From assembly GCA_017548075.1 (NCBI GenBank), contig JAFYNL010000032.1:1-64000 (forward strand): a DNA stretch of 64,000 nt, given 5' to 3'. Every line of letters starts with the position of its first letter. Positions within the stretch are counted from its first letter, which is position 1. The notes under the pieces are model-generated. The model searched no databases. It was given only the letters and a program-made list of their open reading frames with translations, and was not told the DNA's origin. A program made the translations under genes and the position numbers. The stretch is from Bacteroidaceae bacterium. GTDB taxonomy: Bacteria > Bacteroidota > Bacteroidia > Bacteroidales > Bacteroidaceae. Below are positions 9,734 through 16,425 of the stretch, one piece after another.

Positions 9734-10150
9734 ATGTCTTGTCTGATAAGTTATAAATGGATATTTGGCCTGATAGGCCTTTATATAAATGGAGGCAGAG
9801 GCTTCATCTTCGGCTTCCTCATTGGTTGGCTTCTTGATTCTATGTATCGAAGGCCCACCATTCACTTCACTTATCAGCAAGGCTCTGCCGACGATTTCTC
9901 TGGCTATCAGAAGGAAGAAAGGAAATGGCAGCCTTATGTCGACGTAACCCTTCAGGAAGCCTATCGCACTCTTGGCCTTCGCGAAACAGCTACCATCGAA
10001 GAAGTTCGTCAGGCCTATCGAGAGTTGGCTCTTCGTTATCATCCTGACAGAGTTGCTGGAAAAGGAGAGGCTGCTCGAGAAGAAGCAGAGAAAAAGTTTC
10101 GCGAAATAACAGAAGCAAGAGACATTATTATGAGAGCGAGAGGACAATAA
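9734..10150 (+). CDS. Membrane-anchored J-domain protein (DjlA-like, no TerB domain)
   Basis: 138 residues. The N-terminal 37 residues form one glycine-rich membrane segment (FGFLIGWLLDSMY), strongly reminiscent of the DjlA transmembrane anchor with its GxxxG-like pattern. A linker follows, then a C-terminal J domain (about residues 72-135) with the invariant HPD at 103-105 (RYHPDRV). J domains recruit and stimulate DnaK. DjlA proteins normally have a TerB domain between anchor and J domain; here it is missing, so the protein is about half the usual length. It lies 23 bp after the nuclease gene and probably shares its transcript. Confidence 0.85.
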   Translation: MSCLISYKWIFGLIGLYINGGRGFIFGFLIGWLLDSMYRRPTIHFTYQQGSADDFSGYQKEERKWQPYVDVTLQEAYRTLGLRETATIEEVRQAYRELALRYHPDRVAGKGEAAREEAEKKFREITEARDIIMRARGQ

Positions 10151-10291
10151 TATTATAATGTGAAAGGCTAAAGCCTGTCGAATAGCAGCCAAGACGCCAT
10201 TTTTTTACATTTCTCTTCACATTTTGCCAAACTTTTTAAAGAAAAGTGAAAAAAAAAGGTCAAAAAGTTTTGGAGGTTAGGAAAAAAGCAC

Positions 10292-10299
10292 TAAATTTG
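10292..10299 (+). promoter_or_regulatory. -7 box for the cohesin-like operon
   Basis: TAAATTTG with TTTGG at 10269-10273, 18 bp upstream, followed by a leader of about 40 nt to the ATG at 10345. This supports 10345 rather than an upstream in-frame codon as the start, because the upstream candidates precede the promoter. Confidence 0.75.
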
Positions 10300-10344
10300 C
10301 AGCAGAAAACTATAAAAACAACATTAATAACAAAACTAAGTTTT

Positions 10345-11019
10345 ATGAAAAAGAGAATTTTACTTTCACTGATGTCATTCTTCGCAATGACAGCAATGTG
10401 GGCAAACATTACCGGCGCTTACAGCCTCTATCTGAGTGCAGACGCTAATGGTAAGCAAGGCGAAGAAGCCACCCTTACATTGAACCTGAAGAATCGTAAT
10501 GCTATTGCCACTTTTGAGGCTACATTGACTCTTCCCGAAGGCGTTACTTTCGTTGATGGAAGTGCAACCCTTCTTGACGCTCGTGTTCCCGAAGGTGCAG
10601 AACCCGAGTTCTCAGCTACTGTAAATGAAGATGGTACTGTTACTTTCGCATTCGCTCTCGAAGGCGTTGCTTTGACAGGTACTGATGGCGCAGTTGCTAC
10701 CTTCAAGGTTGCAGTTGACATGGCTGCTACTGTTGGTGAGAACACTTTGACCTTGAGCAATCAAAAGATGTACGAGGTTAACAGTGCTGAACACAAATTT
10801 GAGGCTACTGAGTTCAAGTGGACCATCGAAGAAGGCGAAGTTGCTATTCTTGGTGACGTGAATGCTGACGGCGAGGTTACAATTGCTGACTTTGTTGCTG
10901 TTCTGAATGCAATGGCAGGTGCGGAAGTTCCTGGTGAGCCCGATGTAAATGGTGACGGTGACGTTACTATTGCCGATGCTGTAAAAGTTCTGAACATCAT
11001 GGCTGGTGCAACTGAATAA
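10345..11019 (+). CDS. Secreted cohesin-like plus dockerin protein
   Basis: 224 residues with a signal peptide (MKKRILLSLMSFFAMTAMWA). Residues about 24-155 form a cohesin-like beta sandwich (LYLSADANGKQGEEATLTL, TLPEGVTFV, GAVATFKVAVDM), the fold that binds dockerins in cellulosomes. Residues about 170-222 carry two calcium-binding dockerin repeats, DVNADGEVTIAD and DVNGDGDVTIAD, with the Asp/Asn ligands at positions 1, 3, 5 and 12 intact. No catalytic domain is present. The gene is followed 52 bp later by a second cohesin-like gene. Dockerin-type tails also occur on many Prevotella secreted proteins without any proven cellulosome, so the binding function is inferred. Confidence 0.85.
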   Translation: MKKRILLSLMSFFAMTAMWANITGAYSLYLSADANGKQGEEATLTLNLKNRNAIATFEATLTLPEGVTFVDGSATLLDARVPEGAEPEFSATVNEDGTVTFAFALEGVALTGTDGAVATFKVAVDMAATVGENTLTLSNQKMYEVNSAEHKFEATEFKWTIEEGEVAILGDVNADGEVTIADFVAVLNAMAGAEVPGEPDVNGDGDVTIADAVKVLNIMAGATE

Positions 11020-11071
11020 TTCATTAAATAGGAAATAATAAGTATAAACCAATTAATAAATTCAAGCAACA

Positions 11072-11707
11072 ATGAAAAAGATTTACATGACAATGGTTGC
11101 TTTGCTGTGCAGCGCTGCAGCAATGGCACAAATGACTCTCTCTGCAGACAATGTAGCTGCAACTGCTGGTGAGACTGCTTACATTGAGATCAAGTTCGCA
11201 GAAACAGAAGTTGGTGTGATTACCGCTGCTTCTTGCCGCGTAACTCTCCCCGAAGGCTTCACTATTGCTCAGATTTGGGATGATGATGAAGAAGCTTACT
11301 TACCTGATGTTGAATATCCCGCAGCAAAGAAGGCTCACAACTGCGGCATGCTCGTTGTTACCTCTGAGGATGCAGACCCCAACACTTATCAGTTCTCGGC
11401 TGCTCACAATGAATCAACCTTCAAGACATCTACCGATGTAATGTTCAAGATTGGTGTTGCTGTTCCCGAAGGTACTGCAAAGGGCAACTATCCTGTAAAG
11501 GTTACAAAGATTGGTTTCTCTAACGCAGCTGCTGAAGCAACCGCTCAGGACGACTTCTCTTTCGAAATTGAGGTTGGTGGTACTGGTATCAACAGCATCA
11601 ATGCTGACGACAGCAAGGCTCCTGTTTACAACATGGCAGGCCAGCGCGTAGGCAAGGCTCAGCAGGGTGTATTCATCCAGAATGGCAAGAAGGTTGCTGT
11701 TAAGTAA
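11072..11707 (+). CDS. Secreted cohesin-like protein with T9SS-type sorting tail
   Basis: 211 residues. The signal peptide ends AAAMAQ. Residues about 21-165 resemble a cohesin fold (MTLSADNVAATAGETAYIEI, VTLPEGFTI, DVMFKIGVAVPEGTAKG) and are distantly similar to the preceding protein. The last 30 residues (VYNMAGQRVGKAQQGVFIQN) match the tail that directs cargo to the type IX secretion system, so the protein is expected on the cell surface. It lies in one transcription unit with the cohesin-dockerin protein and ends in a strong terminator. It could act as the surface anchor for dockerin-bearing partners; this is inference from architecture. Confidence 0.8.
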   Translation: MKKIYMTMVALLCSAAAMAQMTLSADNVAATAGETAYIEIKFAETEVGVITAASCRVTLPEGFTIAQIWDDDEEAYLPDVEYPAAKKAHNCGMLVVTSEDADPNTYQFSAAHNESTFKTSTDVMFKIGVAVPEGTAKGNYPVKVTKIGFSNAAAEATAQDDFSFEIEVGGTGINSINADDSKAPVYNMAGQRVGKAQQGVFIQNGKKVAVK

Positions 11708-11728
11708 TCTTAGCTGACCAAATAATTT

Positions 11729-11758
11729 AGCCCTCGACATTTGTCGGGGGCTTTTTTG
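11729..11758 (+). terminator. Rho-independent terminator of the cohesin-like operon
   Basis: An 11-bp stem (AGCCCTCGACA / TGTCGGGGGCT, one G-U pair) with a 2-nt loop runs into TTTTTTG. It begins 22 bp after the stop at 11707. Confidence 0.92.
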
Positions 11759-11780
11759 TTGCCAGTCAAATGAATAAAAC

Positions 11781-11812
11781 AGGCACGCCTATTTGTTCAA
11801 TTAGACGTGCCT
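11781..11812 (-). terminator. Hairpin, probable terminator of the minus-strand sugar redox operon
   Basis: AGGCACGCCTA pairs with TAGACGTGCCT with one mismatch across a 10-nt loop. On the minus strand it is followed by GTTTTATTC. It lies beyond array B, so a transcript of the minus operon would carry the array in its 3' UTR. The stem sequence resembles that of the terminator at 33086. Confidence 0.6.
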
Positions 11813-11824
11813 ACTTTGAAAACG

Positions 11825-11944
11825 ACCTTAAGGTAATTCGCAAACTACCTTAAGGTCGTTGGCAAACTTAACGTGTTATGATTGTAAAGTTAACGTGTTA
11901 AGTTGCCCAACTTAACACGTTAACTTTCGCAACAACCCTAGCCG
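11825..11944. repeat. 22-bp-pitch core array B (6 cores)
   Basis: Cores start at 11825 and 11847 (both ACCTTAAGGT, perfect palindromes), 11869 and 11891 (TAACGTGTTA), 11913 (TAACACGTTA) and 11935 (ACCCTAGCCG), exactly 22 bp apart. The first two cores also form a long inverted repeat, ACGACCTTAAGGTA / TACCTTAAGGTCGT, around a 10-bp loop. The array lies between two convergent genes. Confidence 0.9.
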
Positions 11945-11965
11945 TCTTTTGGCTAAGGCCTGCCT

Positions 11966-12871
11966 TTATGCTTCATCCCACTGTTTGCGGAGCAGTTCCA
12001 CAGCTTGTGGAAGAACAATCTTCGGGTCACCTTCGCAGCCACATTCAAAGCTTACGAAACCCTCATAACCAAGTTCCTTAAGAGCGCGGAACCCTTCAAC
12101 ATAGTTGTCCTTCTCGCCGTCTTCGCTTGGAGTCTTTCTGCGTCCACGACTTGCAATATGAACATGTTGCAGATATTCCTTGCCCGCAGCCATAAATGCA
12201 GCATAGTCGGAAGTCTCTTCTTGCATGTGCCAGAAGTCACCCATACACTTCACGCCCTTGCTGTCAGCATCTCGAGCAATAGCCGCAGCATCGGCAACCA
12301 AGCGCATATAGAAGCATTCGCCTCTGTTCAAAGGCTCCAGAATGACAGTAGTTCCGCATTGAAGAGCGAACTCGCCAAGCTCATGAAGCTGCTCGCAAAG
12401 GTAGTTTCTCGTGTCCATAGTATGGGGACGACAAGGGTTTTGCCAGTTGAAAGCAGGAACCATAATGACGCCACAAGAGTTGATCTTGCCGGCAGCCTCG
12501 ATGATTTCACGCATTGTGCGGTCGAAGTCGTCCTTCTGTCCGTCCTCAGCAAGGATGAATCCATCGAAGCCTGCACAGATGGCAGCCATTCGAACTTTAC
12601 GGCCCTTGAGGGCATTGTTTATCTCATCCACTCTGTCGGCCAAGCCTCTTCCGCCTACTTCTAAACCCGTCACACCCAAACTCTCGCAGTAGTCGAGCTT
12701 CTCCTGAAGTGTTTCACCAATAGCGATACCTTCCTGGAAACAGAGATTGAGTGTAGTCTCGGACTTCTTGTCCTTCGGCTTGGGAGCACACGAAGCCAGC
12801 ATTGTGCTTGGGGCCAGCGTTGCAGCCGCTGCACCAGCCACAGAGCCTAATATAAATTTACGACGTTCCAT
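11966..12871 (-). CDS. Tat-exported sugar phosphate isomerase/epimerase-like TIM-barrel lipoprotein
   Basis: 301 residues. The N-terminus has a twin-arginine start (MERRKFILGSVAG) and a lipobox-like LASC, so export and lipid attachment are likely. The rest is an AP-endonuclease-2 (xylose isomerase-like) TIM barrel: GLEVGGRG, VILEPLNRGECF, KCMGDFWHMQEE, HVHIASRGRR and FVSFECGCEG supply Glu, Asp and His residues expected to bind a divalent metal. It is the last gene of a minus-strand unit, 53 bp after the Gfo/Idh/MocA gene; proteins of these two folds often work together in periplasmic sugar oxidation and 3-keto-sugar processing. The substrate cannot be told from sequence. Confidence 0.85.
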   Translation of the reverse strand: MERRKFILGSVAGAAAATLAPSTMLASCAPKPKDKKSETTLNLCFQEGIAIGETLQEKLDYCESLGVTGLEVGGRGLADRVDEINNALKGRKVRMAAICAGFDGFILAEDGQKDDFDRTMREIIEAAGKINSCGVIMVPAFNWQNPCRPHTMDTRNYLCEQLHELGEFALQCGTTVILEPLNRGECFYMRLVADAAAIARDADSKGVKCMGDFWHMQEETSDYAAFMAAGKEYLQHVHIASRGRRKTPSEDGEKDNYVEGFRALKELGYEGFVSFECGCEGDPKIVLPQAVELLRKQWDEA

Positions 12872-12924
12872 AGTTTTATCTGATTATTCTGATTTGTTCT
12901 GAATACTCTGAATGCTTGGAACTT

Positions 12925-14274
12925 TTATTGGCCGCTTCCTGGCACAGGAACTGTCATAGAAGCCAAGTCGAGCGGACCAAGTTCGAGTTTCTCTGGCAGG
13001 TAGTCTATCGGCGACTGTGTCATCTCATCCCAAGTAACGGTTTGTCCAGTATAAGCAGCCTCGCGTCCCATGATGCCTGCCATGCAGGATGCAGCACAAT
13101 CGGTTGCTTCTTCGTGGGCAGTTCCCTTGCGGATGTGGTTCACCCAATCCACATGCTCCAATGTGTAGGGGTCGAACTGCTGGAACTCTTCGCGAAGTTT
13201 CTCCTCGTCGTACTTCCAGATAACATTGCCTTCGAGGTCTTTAATCTCGTTTGTTTCGCTGTCCCAGCTACCCTTGCTGCCTTGGATGAACTCGCTCACC
13301 TTGCTGCTGCAACCGTCAATCTGGCGGCACATAGAGTGCATGTGAATGCCGTTCTCCATTGTGAAGTCTGTGCTGAAGAAATCGTACTGGTCGCCAGTCA
13401 CGCGACGTTGACGTGAGCCGAATGCCGTTGCAGAAACAGGCTTCAGACCGCTCATCCAGAGGAATACGTCGATGTTGTGAACATGTTGCTCAATGATATG
13501 GTCGCCTGAGAGCCACTTCCAGTTCACCCAGTCGCGGATGTTCCACTCCATATCTGTCCATCCAGCTTCGCGTTGGCGATACCACAACATTCCCTGATTC
13601 CAGTAAACATTGCCGCCAGTAATCTCACCAATAAGGCCTGCTTGAATCTGTTTGTTAGCTTCAACATAGCGACGTTCATGGTGACGCTGGGTGCCAACCA
13701 CAACGCTCAAACCCTTTGCCTGAGCCTGCTTGGCAGTTGCCATAACGGAACGATAGCCCTTGGGGTCAACACAAATAGGTTTCTCGAGGAAGGAGTGGAC
13801 GCCCTTCTCTGTAGCGTACTTGAACATCTCGGGACGGAAGACTGGAGGAGTGGTGAGGATAACCATATCTACACCCGAGTCGATTACCTGCTTGTAGGCA
13901 TCGAAACCAACGAAGCAGTTCTCCTGAGGCACTTCCTGTCCTCGTTCGTTGATGAGACGATTGCGAACGTCGTTCAAACGGTCTTCAAAAACGTCGCCGA
14001 GAGCAGTCACTTTAATGCCGTCGGCAGCATCAAGCAAGTTGATGATAGCGCCACTTCCACGTCCACCACAACCGATGAGACCAACCTTCAGTTCGCGGCC
14101 TTCGATGGCTTTGTCGGGGAGTTCTGGAACATAGTATTCGCCTTCCTTCTTGAGAGGCGTAAGTTTGCCTTTGCCAGAACAGCTGGCAAGCAATGCAGGA
14201 GCAGCCACGGCAGCGGCTCCGACAGTAGCAGCGCCGGTTAGGAAGCTGCGTCTGCTCATTCCTTCTTTTTTCAT
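12925..14274 (-). CDS. Tat-exported Gfo/Idh/MocA family oxidoreductase
   Basis: 449 residues. MSRRSFLTGAATVGAAAVAA is a Tat signal and LLASC a lipobox. A Rossmann domain follows (VGLIGCGGRGSG, then LGDVFEDRL), then EKPICVDPKG, the usual Lys-containing EKP motif, and the C-terminal domain with HIIEQHVHNIDVFLW carrying the conserved histidines. The family uses NAD(P) tightly bound as a recycled cofactor when outside the cytoplasm. It lies 38 bp downstream of a multiheme cytochrome gene and 53 bp upstream of the TIM-barrel gene, suggesting that electrons removed from a sugar could pass to the quinone pool. GH109-type glycosidases share this fold and are an alternative. Confidence 0.88.
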   Translation of the reverse strand: MKKEGMSRRSFLTGAATVGAAAVAAPALLASCSGKGKLTPLKKEGEYYVPELPDKAIEGRELKVGLIGCGGRGSGAIINLLDAADGIKVTALGDVFEDRLNDVRNRLINERGQEVPQENCFVGFDAYKQVIDSGVDMVILTTPPVFRPEMFKYATEKGVHSFLEKPICVDPKGYRSVMATAKQAQAKGLSVVVGTQRHHERRYVEANKQIQAGLIGEITGGNVYWNQGMLWYRQREAGWTDMEWNIRDWVNWKWLSGDHIIEQHVHNIDVFLWMSGLKPVSATAFGSRQRRVTGDQYDFFSTDFTMENGIHMHSMCRQIDGCSSKVSEFIQGSKGSWDSETNEIKDLEGNVIWKYDEEKLREEFQQFDPYTLEHVDWVNHIRKGTAHEEATDCAASCMAGIMGREAAYTGQTVTWDEMTQSPIDYLPEKLELGPLDLASMTVPVPGSGQ

Positions 14275-14312
14275 AATGGATTTAATTTAGGAGTTTATGA
14301 TTTGTTAGTATT

Positions 14313-15821
14313 TTATTTCTCTACATCGCAAACGACTCTAAAGCCAATGCCTTTCATATCGCTTAACCACCAAATGCTCTTCGGGTTTTGTGGGTCGGTC
14401 TTGAGCCAAGCCTCATAGTCGCTATGACGTCGGGCTGCACATCGCAACTCGCTTGCATCATCATGATAGCAGCCTCCGCGAACCACATAGTCTGTGCCCG
14501 TTGCAGGTCCTTTCGGGTCAACGGCGTTCGAGCCAGCCTTTTCGTAAGCATCCTCAGCATACCAATCCTGGCAATATTCCATTACATTGCCCAGCATATT
14601 GCGAAGACCAAACGGATTGGCGGCAACTCGCGAAGGCTCTTGTGTACGGTTCTTACTGTTGAGGGCATATATCGCGTAGCGATTGATGGTTGTCGTATCT
14701 GTTCCGAAGATGCTGTTCCAAAGGCCTTCGCTCGAGTAGGAAGAGGGCTTTCCTTCGAAAAAGTAAGGCGTATCTGTGCCGCCTCTAGCTGCATATTCCC
14801 ATTCCGCTTCCGTAGGCAAACGATAGTGTCTGCCCGTCTTCAGGCTGAGCCATTGGCAGAAGGTTTCAGCTGCATAATGCGTCATAGTGATGGCTGGACG
14901 ATTTCCCATGCCCCAACCTTGATCGGGCATACCAAAAGGTGGGGTAGGGCCAGAGACTGCATCTACATCAGGACGGCTGTTGTTGGCATAAATGACCTCA
15001 GGTTTTGTGCGTCCTTCCGACATCGTCTCCACATAAAAAGCCCAGTATTGATTCCAAGTTACCTCAACCTCGGCCATGAAGAAAGGCGAGATGGTGACTT
15101 CGTGAGCCGGGTATTCATCGGGCCTGCTGAACTTGTCGCCTTTCTTGCTACCCATAGTGAACTTGCCACCAGGAACGGCTACCATGTTGATGGAGGCTCG
15201 AGTTCCTGGAATTGTCTCGACGAAATTCGCGAAACTTGTTACTGATGCGGGCTCCGTATAAACTGGTCCTGTTGTATCGATGGGAGCCGAAGTCATCTTT
15301 TCATGCTTGTAGCCTTGAATGAAATGGCCTGCATCCAAGTGACAGCTAACACATTGCAAGCCGAGTTTTTCCTCGTTTTCCTCGTAATAAAGATGTGCTG
15401 CCACACCATCGTCTGTGATTTCCTGAGGGAAGAGGTTTGCGTGGCATTTCTTACAAGAACTGTTGTAAACGATCTTCGGAGCATATTCTTCTGTCCGCTT
15501 CGACTCGAAATCGAAGTCCTCTTTGTCGTGAGTGAGGTACATCCAAACATCTCGCAAACCAGTTGTAACCTTTGCCCAATAGTGATGAGCCGTTCCTTCT
15601 GGGGGAAGATGGCAGGCCGCGCAATCCGTCTGCACACCGCTTTTGTTGAGGAAGTGGGTGCTCTGTTTCCAACTTGTCTCAGCTTCGGGATGCACATGAC
15701 AAGCCATACAGGACTCGTTTGTCGAGGTTGCTTTGCTCGTATAGAAAGCTGCCAGCACTAGGATTATGCCGAAGCAAGTGCCAGCCAAAGCTGTGAGGAA
15801 GTATTTTTTGCGAGTCTTCAT
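14313..15821 (-). CDS. Tetraheme NapC/NrfH-like cytochrome fused to SUMF1 domain
   Basis: 502 residues. A single N-terminal membrane anchor (about residues 8-28) is followed by four CxxCH heme sites: CMACH (38-42), CAACH (67-71), CKKCH (123-127) and CVSCH (157-161). This is the layout of NapC/NirT/NrfH quinol dehydrogenases. From about residue 205 to the end runs a formylglycine-generating-enzyme/SUMF1 domain (MVAVPGGKFTMGSKKGD, RLPTEAEWEYAARGG, GNVMEYCQDWY, VVRGGCYHDD). The start overlaps the upstream gene by 4 bp (ATGA), and the oxidoreductase gene follows 38 bp downstream. Whether the SUMF1 part is catalytic or structural (as in GldK/GldJ-like proteins) is unclear. Confidence 0.9.
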   Translation of the reverse strand: MKTRKKYFLTALAGTCFGIILVLAAFYTSKATSTNESCMACHVHPEAETSWKQSTHFLNKSGVQTDCAACHLPPEGTAHHYWAKVTTGLRDVWMYLTHDKEDFDFESKRTEEYAPKIVYNSSCKKCHANLFPQEITDDGVAAHLYYEENEEKLGLQCVSCHLDAGHFIQGYKHEKMTSAPIDTTGPVYTEPASVTSFANFVETIPGTRASINMVAVPGGKFTMGSKKGDKFSRPDEYPAHEVTISPFFMAEVEVTWNQYWAFYVETMSEGRTKPEVIYANNSRPDVDAVSGPTPPFGMPDQGWGMGNRPAITMTHYAAETFCQWLSLKTGRHYRLPTEAEWEYAARGGTDTPYFFEGKPSSYSSEGLWNSIFGTDTTTINRYAIYALNSKNRTQEPSRVAANPFGLRNMLGNVMEYCQDWYAEDAYEKAGSNAVDPKGPATGTDYVVRGGCYHDDASELRCAARRHSDYEAWLKTDPQNPKSIWWLSDMKGIGFRVVCDVEK

Positions 15822-16267
15822 TTCTTGCGTATCATTTTCATCTCCGACGGAATCTTGACCAACTTCTTGCCATCGGCTCGCTTCACAGCGTTGTAGCCAA
15901 GGAATTTCAGCTGATAGGTGGAATCGGAGTTCTGTGTTAAAGTCAGCTTCTGATCCTCACTTCCCAAGTCGTTGGCTATAGTGATGGTGGCGTGTTTGTC
16001 GTCCTTGATGTCGAAACCCACCACATACCAAACGCCATAGATGTTGCCGTCGAGGTAGCCGTTCATCGGCCCAAAAGCCTCCAATCCAGGCACCTCGATG
16101 CTTTCTTCATAGAGGTCGAGATGCAAGTCGATTTTCTCTTCAGGGCAATGCAGTTGGAACTTCCAGGGTTGTTGCGCAACGACTGCAGTTAAGATTGCAA
16201 ACATCACTGCAGTTGTTGCCAAACGACGCCAGTGTTGTTTCGGATTTAAGCCTGTTATGTTTTGCAT
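15818..16267 (-). CDS. Secreted protein of unknown function, first gene of sugar redox operon
   Basis: 149 residues with an N-terminal hydrophobic segment ending AVVAQQ, probably a signal peptide, then a small beta-rich domain without a family I recognise. Its stop overlaps the start of the multiheme gene (ATGA). The signal-peptide codons (16182-16215) contain two inverted ACTGCAGTT motifs and a GATTGCAAACA spacer very like the end units of the intergenic 22-bp arrays, though at 24-bp spacing. A TATCTTTG box at 16302-16295 on the minus strand lies about 28 bp upstream of the start. Confidence 0.7.
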   Translation of the reverse strand: MQNITGLNPKQHWRRLATTAVMFAILTAVVAQQPWKFQLHCPEEKIDLHLDLYEESIEVPGLEAFGPMNGYLDGNIYGVWYVVGFDIKDDKHATITIANDLGSEDQKLTLTQNSDSTYQLKFLGYNAVKRADGKKLVKIPSEMKMIRKK

Positions 16268-16294
16268 TTATGCCTGTTGCGTTTTAATCTCCTA

Positions 16295-16302
16295 CAAAGA
16301 TA
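16295..16302 (-). promoter_or_regulatory. -7 box of the minus-strand sugar redox operon
   Basis: TATCTTTG on the minus strand, 28 bp before the ATG at 16267. It is divergent from the glycogen synthase promoter at 16389. Confidence 0.7.
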
Positions 16303-16388
16303 GTGAAAAAAGTATTATGTTGTAGCGCAAATACATTATTATTAAATATAAAAAGCACAAAAGGTTTCTTTTTTAACATAAATTGTTG

Positions 16389-16396
16389 TACCTTTG
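16389..16396 (+). promoter_or_regulatory. -7 box of glycogen synthase operon; fixes the start
   Basis: TACCTTTG followed by CGCGCG, 30 bp before the ATG at 16426. In-frame codons further upstream (to 16303) precede this box and so are not used as starts from this promoter. Confidence 0.8.
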
Positions 16397-16425
16397 CGCG
16401 CGAAATAAGGAAAAAAGAGTCGTTA

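Noticed and set aside
8859-10150. Defence island (nuclease plus J-domain protein)
   Set aside because: No other defence, phage or mobility genes are near and the pair does not match a defence system I know.
16303-16425. Longer N-terminus for glycogen synthase
   Set aside because: It precedes and spans the TACCTTTG box at 16389 and is unlike the family's start.
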